The notes: a model not told the origin generated them from the sequence alone. A stretch of 5,789 nucleotides of DNA from Candidatus Dormiibacterota bacterium (GCA_003135035.1 PLDE01000128.1:1348-7136); one strand, 5' to 3'; positions 1-5,779 are shown, counted from the stretch's first letter. Numbers and translations are program-made.

Positions 1-35
1 GGGCTTGGCGTCTCCGATCCGTCCCCACCCGCCCA

Positions 36-53
36 GGCGGCGATAACGCCGCC
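36..53 (-). terminator. GC-rich hairpin downstream of the acetyltransferase gene
   Basis: A perfect 7-bp inverted repeat, GGCGGCG-ATAA-CGCCGCC, lies about 60 bases beyond the stop codon of the minus-strand acetyltransferase gene. It could act as a transcription terminator. No T-tract follows on the minus strand, so it would be an atypical high-GC terminator, or it may be only a chance hairpin. Confidence 0.3.
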
Positions 54-114
54 GGCTAGGGTCACAGGCACGTTGACCTTCCTCGGGGAAGCCTCGCGAG
101 TTGAGCAACCAAGC

Positions 115-837
115 TCAGAGGATGTGCCGCATCCACACGTTCGGCTCCCAGTACCTTCCCGAATCCTCATCTCGGTTGATCGAGACGGTGGCAAGCCCGC
201 CAGGAAACCAGAAGTCGCCGGTCACCGGGAAGGCCATTTCCGTCCACTTCTCCCATTCAGCGACAGTGCCCGTTATCCGCAGCGACCGCGGCTCCGCCCT
301 GAGCATGGTCGCGCCGACTCGCTCGTGGACTCGCATCCAGGGGTCGAAGAGAGCCCCATCGGAACGCCTCCAGCCGGCATAGTCCTCGATGGCCGTCAGT
401 GGGTACCGATCTTTCCAGCTGGGCCGGACGGGAGCAATCATGGCCGCGAAGCCATGTTGCCGGGCGATCTCGCCCATTGCCCGAAGCGCGACCACACTGA
501 TGCCCCGCCCCTGGAGGCCGCGCGGGACCATGATCACCATGGCGCAGAGAACGTTGGCGCCTCCTTCGTCGAAACCTCTCGCAATCGCTCCGTCGATGCC
601 GGCGGGGAGGTCCTGGAGGGTTCCGTCCCAGCGCACAGGCAGGGATCGCGCCCGCGCCAGGATCTCATCATGGTCACCTAGCAGGTGGAACTGGAAGTCC
701 GGGCGCTCCTCGGTGAGACGGCTCCAGTACCGATTGAGGATGTCACCGTGGTTGTTGTACTCGGGGAAGAGATCGCTGGTTAGCTCCTTGGCAGGGTCGC
801 TCAGATCCGGGCGCTCGGCAACGGTCGCACTCTTCAT
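115..837 (-). CDS. GNAT-like N-acetyltransferase family protein
   Basis: A 240-residue soluble protein with no signal peptide or membrane span. Residues about 97-125 resemble the GNAT acetyl-CoA-binding region: a hydrophobic strand (CAMVIMV) is followed by the pyrophosphate-binding-like loop PRGLQGRG and a helix. The canonical first Gln/Arg of the (Q/R)xxGx(G/A) motif is Gly here. The C-terminal half has blocks I associate with an actinobacterial-type GNAT group: DPWMRVHERVGA (165-176), SLRITGTVAEWEKWT (185-199) and a WEPNVWM end. A GNAT enzyme would transfer an acetyl group from acetyl-CoA to an amine, but the substrate cannot be read from the sequence. The ATG at 837 has only a weak ribosome-binding site. 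The gene lies 57 bases downstream of the small membrane gene in the same direction and may be read through from it. The family assignment is fairly good; the function is inferred. Confidence 0.85.
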   Translation of the reverse strand: MKSATVAERPDLSDPAKELTSDLFPEYNNHGDILNRYWSRLTEERPDFQFHLLGDHDEILARARSLPVRWDGTLQDLPAGIDGAIARGFDEGGANVLCAMVIMVPRGLQGRGISVVALRAMGEIARQHGFAAMIAPVRPSWKDRYPLTAIEDYAGWRRSDGALFDPWMRVHERVGATMLRAEPRSLRITGTVAEWEKWTEMAFPVTGDFWFPGGLATVSINRDEDSGRYWEPNVWMRHIL

Positions 838-868
838 CTCAGGACTGATGATCGCCTAGACCACCAAG

Positions 869-895
869 GCTGCGCTGATCGGCTCCGACCGCAGC
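869..895 (-). terminator. hairpin overlapping the end of the small membrane protein gene
   Basis: GCTGCG at 869-874 pairs perfectly with CGCAGC at 890-895, and a partial inner stem (CGG with CCG) brings the arms together. The hairpin sits at the stop codon of the 71-residue gene and before the acetyltransferase start. It may attenuate transcription between the two genes. No T-tract follows, so the terminator call is tentative. Confidence 0.3.
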
Positions 896-1110
896 TACTC
901 GGGGCGGTACTCCCGCTGTCCCGTCTTGGCGTCGTACCAGACGCGGGTCAGCTGACCGGTGTTGGGATCCGTGAACACCTCATCGGTGGGCTGGACACCG
1001 CTCCCGCCGACCGGATTGCTCCGGCCACCGCGGTACCGATCCCAGCCGAAGAAGGCAATCACAATACCGCCGATGACGACTACCACGATGACCAACTCCA
1101 CAATGCCCAT
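895..1110 (-). CDS. small single-span membrane protein, unknown function
   Basis: A 71-residue protein. Residues about 4-23 form one strongly hydrophobic helix (VELVIVVVVIGGIVIAFFGW), followed by an Arg-rich segment (DRYRGGR) that would favour a cytoplasmic C-terminus by the positive-inside rule. The polar tail has two related short units, DPNTGQLTRVWYD and AKTGQREYRPE, each carrying a TGQ followed by a basic and an aromatic residue. The ATG at 1110 is preceded by GAGGGG at a workable distance. The gene starts 24 bases after the YbjQ-type gene stops, so the two are probably co-transcribed. I do not recognise a named family. Membrane location is well supported; any functional link to the YbjQ-type protein is inferred from position only. 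Confidence 0.8.
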   Translation of the reverse strand: MGIVELVIVVVVIGGIVIAFFGWDRYRGGRSNPVGGSGVQPTDEVFTDPNTGQLTRVWYDAKTGQREYRPE

Positions 1111-1134
1111 CGCGTACCCCTCAGTCTCGCCGGG

Positions 1135-1467
1135 TCATGGCGTCGGCAACCACTCGACCACCTGGGCTGTGCCGTAGGCCACGATCTCGCTCATGCTCTT
1201 GCCCATCTCGGTCGAATCGAAGCGCATCATCGTCACCGCGTTGGCGCCCATAGCGGTGGCGTTCTGGACCATCCGATCAAGCGCTTGGCGCCGAGCATCC
1301 TCGTTGAGCTTGACGTAGGATCCAATCTCCCCGCCGGCTAGGCTCTTGAGCCCGGCCGCGATGTTGCCGCCGATGCTCCGAGACCGAACGGTGAGACCGA
1401 AGACCTGGCCAATGGTCTTCACCACCCGGGTGCCGGGGATGTTCTCAGTCGTGGTAACGATCACCAT
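1135..1467 (-). CDS. YbjQ/UPF0145 family protein (putative heavy-metal-binding domain)
   Basis: A 110-residue protein that closely follows the YbjQ/UPF0145 pattern. It opens with VTTTENIPGTRV (4-15), then has TVRSRSIGGNI (26-36), a GGEI turn (45-48), a helix with EDARRQALDRM (56-66), GANAVTMMRFD (74-84), and ends with EIVAYGTAQVV (94-104). Family members are about 105-110 residues and form small homo-oligomers. The 'heavy-metal-binding' label comes from family naming and is weakly supported biochemically. The frame is open up to a GTG at 1515, but the family normally begins at M-(I/V)-VTTTENIPG, so I place the start at the ATG at 1467, although no strong ribosome-binding site precedes it. It is the first gene of a pair with the small membrane protein gene downstream. 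Confidence 0.9.
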   Translation of the reverse strand: MVIVTTTENIPGTRVVKTIGQVFGLTVRSRSIGGNIAAGLKSLAGGEIGSYVKLNEDARRQALDRMVQNATAMGANAVTMMRFDSTEMGKSMSEIVAYGTAQVVEWLPTP

Positions 1468-1597
1468 CGCGGACTTTAGCACTCTGGGTCGACGGGCGCC
1501 CCGCTTCTGTGCCACGCCCAGCGGCTGTCTCTACGCGGCGCTCCACGCCCGGGGCACCAGTCCAGGGCAGGGATGAGGGAGACTCAGGCCGTTGTCA

Positions 1598-1621
1598 TTG
1601 AATCGGTTTCAAGTGACGTCA
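1598..1621. promoter_or_regulatory. adjacent inverted repeats upstream of the YbjQ-type gene, possible operator
   Basis: TTGAA (1598-1602) and TTCAA (1608-1612) form an inverted repeat with a 5-base spacer. One base later comes the perfect 8-bp palindrome TGACGTCA (1614-1621). They lie about 130-155 bases upstream of the YbjQ-type start, in an otherwise gene-free stretch. On the minus strand TTGACG within this block resembles a -35 element, but no convincing -10 follows. A regulator-binding site is possible; there is no direct evidence. Confidence 0.2.
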
Positions 1622-1705
1622 AAAGGAGACCGCCCGCAGACCCGGTTGGCAACTCGGCTCGCCTGACGGATAGCGAGACAGAGCCGCCGGGCATCTGCCA
1701 GCGCC

Positions 1706-1951
1706 TCAGAAGACGGGTCCATTCGCTGTCTTCTCTCCTGGTGCGACGTATCCCTGGAAGTTGGGCCCAACCTCGGCCACCTTCGGGCCGCTCTGGCCGT
1801 GAACCACGCCGAACATCTGACCGTCTCTTGTCACCACCCAGAACAAAACTTCCTTGTTCCAGCCGCCTAAGTTCGCGCCCCAGCGCGGGGCCGGGCAGAT
1901 GCCCACGACCTTGCCAAAGTCGAGCTTTCCGTCGGTCTCGATCGTGCTCAT
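1706..1951 (-). CDS. 81-residue hypothetical protein
   Basis: A small, probably cytoplasmic protein with no signal peptide or membrane helix. It contains a CPAPRWGANLGGW segment (19-31), a beta-rich core (EVLFWVVTRDGQMFGVVHGQ, 34-53) and a Gly/Pro-rich C-terminus ending in PVF. The alternation of hydrophobic and polar residues suggests a short beta-sheet domain. I do not recognise the family. Coding is supported by the ATG at 1951 with the ribosome-binding site GAGGGAG about 7 bases upstream, a candidate promoter further upstream, and a plausible amino-acid composition. It appears to be a single-gene transcript, with gaps of about 200 bases to the genes on either side. Confidence 0.65.
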   Translation of the reverse strand: MSTIETDGKLDFGKVVGICPAPRWGANLGGWNKEVLFWVVTRDGQMFGVVHGQSGPKVAEVGPNFQGYVAPGEKTANGPVF

Positions 1952-2012
1952 ATCAAGACTCCCTCTCAGTGCGCTGCGCAGTGCCCAGGCTCATGCCCCC
2001 CCGCGGCGGCAG

Positions 2013-2040
2013 GTAATCGCAGAACCGAAGCACCTGTCAA
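2013..2040 (-). promoter_or_regulatory. candidate promoter for the 81-residue protein gene
   Basis: On the minus strand a perfect TTGACA (2035-2040) is followed after 16 bases by GATTAC (2013-2018), a poor match to TATAAT. It points toward the start at 1951 and would leave a leader of roughly 55 bases. The -35 match is good and the -10 is weak, so the call is tentative. Confidence 0.3.
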
Positions 2041-2114
2041 CTAGCATCGTAGACCGCCGCGCTCACACGGACTGGATTGCCATCGGCTTAAAACTCGCGA
2101 ACCGCCCACTCGAG

Positions 2115-2131
2115 CGCCAGCCGTGCTGGCG
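2115..2131 (-). terminator. hairpin downstream of the PRC-barrel gene
   Basis: A perfect 7-bp stem with a 3-base loop (CGCCAGC-CGT-GCTGGCG) begins 24 bases past the PRC-barrel stop codon. Position and stem fit a terminator for the DoxX and PRC-barrel transcript. The nearest T-run on the minus strand (TTTT near 2091-2094) is about 20 bases beyond the stem, so it is not a classical intrinsic terminator. Confidence 0.4.
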
Positions 2132-2154
2132 GCGATCCGTCGCTGCGACTCCGG

Positions 2155-2799
2155 TTATCCCGACGGAAAGCCCTCGACCGACGGCAGGTCTCGTACCTGA
2201 TCCCTGGACAGCTTGAGGTGCACTCCGTCGTCAACTCCGGTAACCGAATCTATGGGGATGAGCACGCGCTTTTGGCCCCACAGATGGCCCTCGGCGAGGA
2301 GGATCTGGGTCACTCGTTGGTCTGCCGGATCCATGAACACCCCCTGAACCCGCCCGATGTCCCCGTCAGTGGCGTGCACGTGGTCGCCGCCCTGCATCTC
2401 AACCTCGCCGGCGGGGACGTGATCCGAAGCAACCGCCTGAGGGCTGACACCGGTGGTACCCATGCCCAATCCGCCCATCCCGCCACCCACGCCAAACCCG
2501 AAGCTGGGACCGAATCCCCACGGTCCGTTGACTCCGGTAGTCAGCGAGATGTCGTCCGCCGCCTCTAGTTCGTCAAAGTCGGCTGTGCTGCAGAGCAGAC
2601 TGATTTCCCCGGTTACTTCGCCGACGAGCGCTACCGGGACTAGGCGTCCTGGCCCGAGACCATGCTTTGGTTCGACAGCAAGATGAGTGACCGTTAGGGT
2701 GGCCGGGTCGACGATCACTCGGCCCAACTTGCCGCAGAGAGCATCGCTGCAGGCAACCTCAACTCCAATCGTGAACTCGGTCACTTCACCCACGTCCAT
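2155..2799 (-). CDS. double PRC-barrel domain protein
   Basis: A 214-residue soluble protein with two PRC-barrel-like repeats. Repeat 1 spans about 10-75, with the CGKLGRVIVDPATLTVTHLA strand-turn pattern and RLVPVALV. Repeat 2 spans about 138-205, with DGDIGRVQGVFMDPADQRVT, then KRVLIPIDSVTGV and HLKLSRDQVRDLP. The two share the G-(K/D)-(L/I)-GRV...(V/M)DP...VT signature. They are joined by a flexible linker (about 90-125) rich in Gly, Phe and Met, e.g. GFGPSFGFGVGGGMGGLGMG. PRC barrels are small beta-barrels found in photosynthetic reaction-centre subunit H, RimM and many stress-associated proteins; the specific role here is unknown. The ATG at 2799 lacks a clear ribosome-binding site. It lies 45 bases downstream of the DoxX gene in the same direction, suggesting one transcript. 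Confidence 0.88.
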   Translation of the reverse strand: MDVGEVTEFTIGVEVACSDALCGKLGRVIVDPATLTVTHLAVEPKHGLGPGRLVPVALVGEVTGEISLLCSTADFDELEAADDISLTTGVNGPWGFGPSFGFGVGGGMGGLGMGTTGVSPQAVASDHVPAGEVEMQGGDHVHATDGDIGRVQGVFMDPADQRVTQILLAEGHLWGQKRVLIPIDSVTGVDDGVHLKLSRDQVRDLPSVEGFPSG

Positions 2800-2844
2800 C
2801 TACCGGGAATGCGACCACAACACCCGTGGCGACGGCAGTCGCGC

Positions 2845-3435
2845 TCACAAGGGTTGAGAGCTGACTTGGGGGACTAGCTTCGGCTGCATTGGCCCTCTTT
2901 GCCAGGGCGTACCCAGGAAGGGTAGGGCGAAGAAGTCGAGCCCGATGTAACCGGCCACCCGCCAGGCCAGGATGAGGAGGAGCTCCAAGAAGAGCAGAAC
3001 AGGGTTGATACTGACAGCACCGGCCATCATGTAGTTCATGTTCATGAAGGCGCCGGAGAAGGCGGCGATGCCGGTGAACAAGCCCAGGATCAGGCCCAAG
3101 CCACATGCCAACTCGCCGAAGGTGACCACATAGGACCAGATTGCTACGTGAGGGAGCACGACGTCCTTGAGGATCGTGGCGTACCAGCCCTGCACATTGG
3201 CGTGCGAACCAGTGGCCTGCCCGATCGAGCCGGCCACGAAACCTTTCAACGCAGTTCCAGCGCCATTACCCACCCACCCTGGTCCTTGGATCTTGTCTAT
3301 TGCTGCACTTAGCCACTGCCACCCGACATAGACTCGGATGATCAGCCAAAGCCAACTGAGCCGGACGTCGGCAAAGAAGAACTTGGCCAGTCTTGGTTCG
3401 GGAATTTGTGTCGGCGCGTCGGCGCGGCCAATCAT
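2845..3435 (-). CDS. DoxX family integral membrane protein
   Basis: A 196-residue four-helix membrane protein when started at the ATG at 3435. Helices lie at about 25-46 (RLSWLWLIIRVYVGWQWLSA), 97-119, 121-140 and 145-166. Family features are the VRLSWLWL...VYVGWQWL first helix, a GPGW loop (51-54), the YVVTFGELACGLGLILGLF helix and the FMNMNYMMAG segment (130-139). DoxX-type proteins are small quinone-associated or redox-linked membrane proteins, some related to the DoxD subunit of thiosulfate:quinone oxidoreductase; no substrate can be assigned here. An in-frame GTG at 3456 (seven codons upstream) has a better ribosome-binding site (GGGAG, 5 bases away) and may be the true start. The frame stays open much further upstream, but that part belongs to a decayed polymerase-like gene. 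The PRC-barrel gene follows after 45 bases. Confidence 0.88.
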   Translation of the reverse strand: MIGRADAPTQIPEPRLAKFFFADVRLSWLWLIIRVYVGWQWLSAAIDKIQGPGWVGNGAGTALKGFVAGSIGQATGSHANVQGWYATILKDVVLPHVAIWSYVVTFGELACGLGLILGLFTGIAAFSGAFMNMNYMMAGAVSINPVLLFLELLLILAWRVAGYIGLDFFALPFLGTPWQRGPMQPKLVPQVSSQPL

Positions 3436-3456
3436 TCTGGCGATAGTTCCTGGCAC

Positions 3457-3771
3457 ATCATCTCCCGAATTCCGCTCTGAGCCGACGTGCCCAAGGCGAT
3501 CTGTGATCGGAGCTGACCGCTGCTCGACCTGCTGCCTCTCGGTAAGGAGAGCATATCCCGGGGACGGTGTCGGTCCGTTACCGCACCGACGGTGGACCAT
3601 CTGGCGCGTCGCCAGGTTAAGCCCAAGGAGATGTTCGATTCCATCGGAGTCCCGACGCGATATGACGTCCTCGGCGTCGGCCGGAAGGAGGTTTGCAGCT
3701 ATGGCGAGAGGTCGTCCGGATTCACTCATCAAGGGGGGCGGCATAGTGGGCGGCGGTATATCCGCTGGCGA
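3457..3771. other. gene-free stretch between DoxX and the polymerase-like remnant
   Basis: About 315 bases in which I recognise no gene. The minus-strand frame is open but its translation (e.g. IPPPTMPPPLM, then Arg/Asp-rich text) does not read as a known fold and is not needed by either neighbour. It may be decayed 3' sequence of the polymerase-like gene and presumably holds the DoxX promoter, which I could not identify. A small hairpin (CTCTC with GAGAG, about 3536-3551) is present. Confidence 0.5.
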
Positions 3772-4200
3772 GTCATCCTCGCCATCCGGGGGGAGAAGGT
3801 GACCAAGACCGTGGGCCGACGCTTTGCGCAAGGCAGGCCGCCCTTCGCTGTCCAGTTTGAACAGGCAGTAGCGCTTCGCGGAGATCGCGTAGCAGTAGAG
3901 AGGGTCAACATCCCGGCCCGGGTGCTCGTCCGCAACCTCGAAGTTGGCGTCCTCCCACTTGAGCAGCGCGGACTGCCCGGCCGACCCATGGTAAGGGTTG
4001 AGCCGGTCGAATCACGAGGTGACGCGCCGCACCCGCCGTCGGAATTCCAGCCGAGGCACGCCGGGCGGGCGAGTTTGCGCCATCGAATCGGTGTCGCAGA
4101 AGGCCCATCCTAGCCCTTCACGTGTGGCAAGTACTTCCACCATTGCAAGCATCAGCCGGGCTGCACCTGTGGTCAGAGTGGCCAGCACGCGCGCGCGGCC
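3772..4200 (-). pseudogene. remnant of a family-B DNA polymerase-like gene
   Basis: Reading the minus strand from 4200 gives LATLTTGAARLMLAMVE, then GLGWAFCDTDSMA (DTDS at 4084-4095), a TGA stop at 4012-4014, then FDRLNPY (3991-4011), LLKWEDANFEV, YCYAISAKRYCLF (AKRY at 3868-3879), and KASAHGLGHLLPP (HGLGHLL at 3793-3813). DTDS corresponds to the catalytic motif C of family-B polymerases and AKRY to their K-x-(R)-Y motif. I recall large bacterial polymerase-like proteins of unknown role with this same order, RFxxLNPYD, then AISAKRYxLF, then SEHGLGHLLNP. All pieces are in one frame. The TGA stands where relatives have Arg before F-x-x-LNPY. The stretch between DTDSMA and LNPY also seems shorter than usual and garbled, so a deletion or compensating frameshifts are likely. 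The N-terminal part is missing beyond about 4200, and the C-terminal end fades near 3772. It is non-functional as it stands. Confidence 0.78.
4188..4197. repeat. (CG)5 alternating tract at the junction of two gene remnants
   Basis: Ten bases of strict CG alternation lie within a few bases of where both the minus-strand polymerase-like and the plus-strand nuclease-like homologies end. Alternating CG can adopt Z-DNA and may promote breakage; a causal role here is inference. Confidence 0.5.
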
Positions 4201-4633
4201 GTTCAAAGAGTACGTAGAGGATCAGGACGGGTATAAGTTGATCAATCGCCAAGGTCAACCGTTCGCTGGAGAGCGCGAAGTGCAGATATTCTTCGGCCTT
4301 GTCTGGTGCGGGAGCGAGTTCGACTTGAACCGCGAGCCAAACAATGGTCGGGGCCCCGTGGACTTCAAAGTAAGCTATGGATCTGGCGATAAGTCTCTTA
4401 TTGAATTTAAGCTCGCGAGTAACCATGCGCTTAAACGAAACCTTCAAAGGCAGCTAGCAATTTACGAGGCCGCTAACAAGACTCACAAATCGGTAAAGGT
4501 AATCGTCTGCTTCACCGAGGGAGACCAGCAGCGAGCGCCAAGAATCCTCAAGGAAGTGGGGCTCGAGGGAGACGAGAGCGTTGTAGTTATCGATGCTCGG
4601 CGCGATAACAAGCCGTCCGGGTCGAAAGCCTGA
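4199..4633 (+). pseudogene. 5'-truncated PD-(D/E)XK nuclease-like C-terminal domain
   Basis: The plus-strand frame is protein-like only from about RPFKEYVEDQDG (4196 onward) to the TGA at 4631-4633, about 144 residues. It shows the core of a PD-(D/E)XK nuclease-type fold: GEREVQIFF (a helix with Glu), GRGPVDFKVS (Asp), SLIEFKLAS (E-x-K, 13 residues after the Asp), then a helix with NLQRQLAIYEAA containing the Gln and Tyr often seen after the core. The end, VVVIDARRDNKPSGSKA, resembles the conserved C-terminus of a family of larger bacterial proteins I know only as uncharacterised. The frame is open upstream to a TTG at 3998, but that part is antisense to the polymerase remnant and reads as low-quality Arg/Ser-rich text. 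There is no Met codon in the domain and no good start site, only GTG codons at 4169 and 4178. A lower GC content than its neighbours hints at foreign origin. A translated orphan domain remains possible. Confidence 0.6.
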
Positions 4634-4975
4634 CGGAGAGCCGAGAAGGGTGGCGTCTAGATGCCCGGGGAGCGGGCTGCAGATGGTTTCGCGAACCTAG
4701 CCGGTCCGGCTCGAGGACAGCGACCGAGCGAAGTGGGAACGATGGGTCCAGGCGGAGGAGGCGCTGGGCGAGATCGACATCGCTCAGATGACCAGGGAGT
4801 CCCTCCGGCAGTAGGAGAGTGAACACGCTTGCTAGGAGATTGGACAGCGTCCTCGTCTCGGTTGAGATCCGTCCCGCCTTTCGGCCGCGGCAAGTAGCAC
4901 ACTGCCGTGCCGTCAGGAGGTCGGAGTAGGCTTCCTCACCTGTCTCCGCTCCTCGTCCGCTCCGCCTCTCTAGAC
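4634..4975. other. intergenic stretch between the nuclease-like fragment and the hydrolase gene
   Basis: About 340 bases without a convincing gene. Within it, plus-strand codons 4701-4811 before a TAG at 4812-4814 read as a hydrophilic helical peptide (e.g. SDRAKWERWVQAEEALGEID) that looks more natural than random translation and may be the end of another decayed gene. It has a stop codon just upstream at 4698-4700 and no start. The part from about 4931 to 4970, beyond the hydrolase stop, is strongly pyrimidine-rich on the plus strand, with near-repeats of TCCGCTCC. I see no clear terminator for the hydrolase gene. Confidence 0.45.
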
Positions 4976-5779
4976 TTAGCTGCTCAGTCCTTGGGCGAAT
5001 TCGGCCAGTATCCCGTTGAATTTCTGGCTCTCCTCATAGAAGGGACAGTGACTGGATTCCTCCATCACCACTAGGCGGGCACCAGGGATTTGCCCGGCTA
5101 TGTATTCCCCTGCTTCCGGAGGGGTGAGCTTTGGATCTCTACCGAACACCACCAAGGCTGGACATGCGATCTCAGGTAGAAAGGCTCGATAGTCCCGGAG
5201 GGTCTGGTTCACCAGGATTGTGCTAGCCACCACCGCCGGCACCCGCATGATCTCTTCGGCCATCCAAGTTGAGGTGGCCTCGTCGGGCTCGTGTTGCATC
5301 AACTGGGCGAACTCGTCAGCCACCGCTCGCTGGTCTAACTGGATCCCCTCCACCATCTCTGCGAGAGAGGTCGGTGTCAGTACCCCGAAGGGATAACCCT
5401 CCCAGGCGTAGTCGGAGGGTGGCTGATCGACGATGCAGATCCCCCGAACAGAAGCCGAGCCGAAGGCCTTGAGGTACTCGTAGACCACCATGGCCCCCAT
5501 GGACCAACCGATCAGGAATGGTCGCTCCACCCCCAGGTCGTCCAAAAGCAGTCGCAGGTCCTGGGCATAGTTGCCGACGGTGTGCCCTTCGAGGACCTTC
5601 TCCGATTGACCATGGCCGCGCAGGTCAGGAATCAACACCCGGTTCGAGGGCGAGAAAAAGGGAACCTGGCGTTCAAAGAAGCGCCCGCTCATCATCACCC
5701 CGTGAATGAAGACTACCGGGACGCCCTGGCCCGCATCGACCAGATGAAGGGTGACGCCGTTATTGAGCGTGTACTCCAT
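4976..5779 (-). CDS. alpha/beta hydrolase fold protein
   Basis: A complete 267-residue alpha/beta hydrolase, a normal length for this class. The oxyanion-hole region is VVFIHGVMMSG (22-32), the PDLRGHGQSE block is at 51-60, the nucleophile elbow is GWSMGA with Ser93, the acid is Asp215 in VVFGRD, and the catalytic His244 sits in ESSHCPFYEE. A cap region of helices lies at about 122-195. There is no signal peptide, so it should act in the cytoplasm. It resembles the epoxide hydrolase, non-haem haloperoxidase and 3-oxoadipate enol-lactonase branch; the substrate cannot be predicted. The ATG at 5779 is preceded by AAGGGAG three bases away, a good if close ribosome-binding site. The stop is TAA. 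It is separated from the gene remnants to the left, and its promoter would lie outside the window. Confidence 0.93.
   Translation of the reverse strand: MEYTLNNGVTLHLVDAGQGVPVVFIHGVMMSGRFFERQVPFFSPSNRVLIPDLRGHGQSEKVLEGHTVGNYAQDLRLLLDDLGVERPFLIGWSMGAMVVYEYLKAFGSASVRGICIVDQPPSDYAWEGYPFGVLTPTSLAEMVEGIQLDQRAVADEFAQLMQHEPDEATSTWMAEEIMRVPAVVASTILVNQTLRDYRAFLPEIACPALVVFGRDPKLTPPEAGEYIAGQIPGARLVVMEESSHCPFYEESQKFNGILAEFAQGLSS

Noticed and set aside
73..681. Long plus-strand open frame of about 200 codons opposite the acetyltransferase gene
   Set aside because: It is antisense to a gene with clear family motifs, and its translation is Pro/Arg/His-rich with no recognisable fold, as expected in GC-rich DNA.
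3698..3803. Short plus-strand ORF with a strong GGAGG site (starts MARGRPDSLIKGGG, about 34 codons)
   Set aside because: Despite the good ribosome-binding-like sequence, it is tiny, Gly/Ser-rich, antisense to the remnant and resembles no protein I know.
3457..3831. N-terminal extension of DoxX giving a 328-residue protein from a TTG at 3831
   Set aside because: The first residues (KASAHGLGHLLPP) belong to the polymerase-like remnant, the rest is low-quality sequence, and DoxX family similarity starts near 3435.
3998..4198. N-terminal 67 codons of the plus-strand frame leading into the nuclease-like domain
   Set aside because: This part is antisense to the polymerase-like remnant, begins at a TTG without a ribosome-binding site and reads as Arg/Ser-rich text, so it is a fusion by-product and not part of the original gene.
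4587..4902. Minus-strand open frames of about 80 codons in the gap before the hydrolase gene
   Set aside because: They overlap one another and the nuclease-like fragment's 3' end, lack good start signals and show no family motif.
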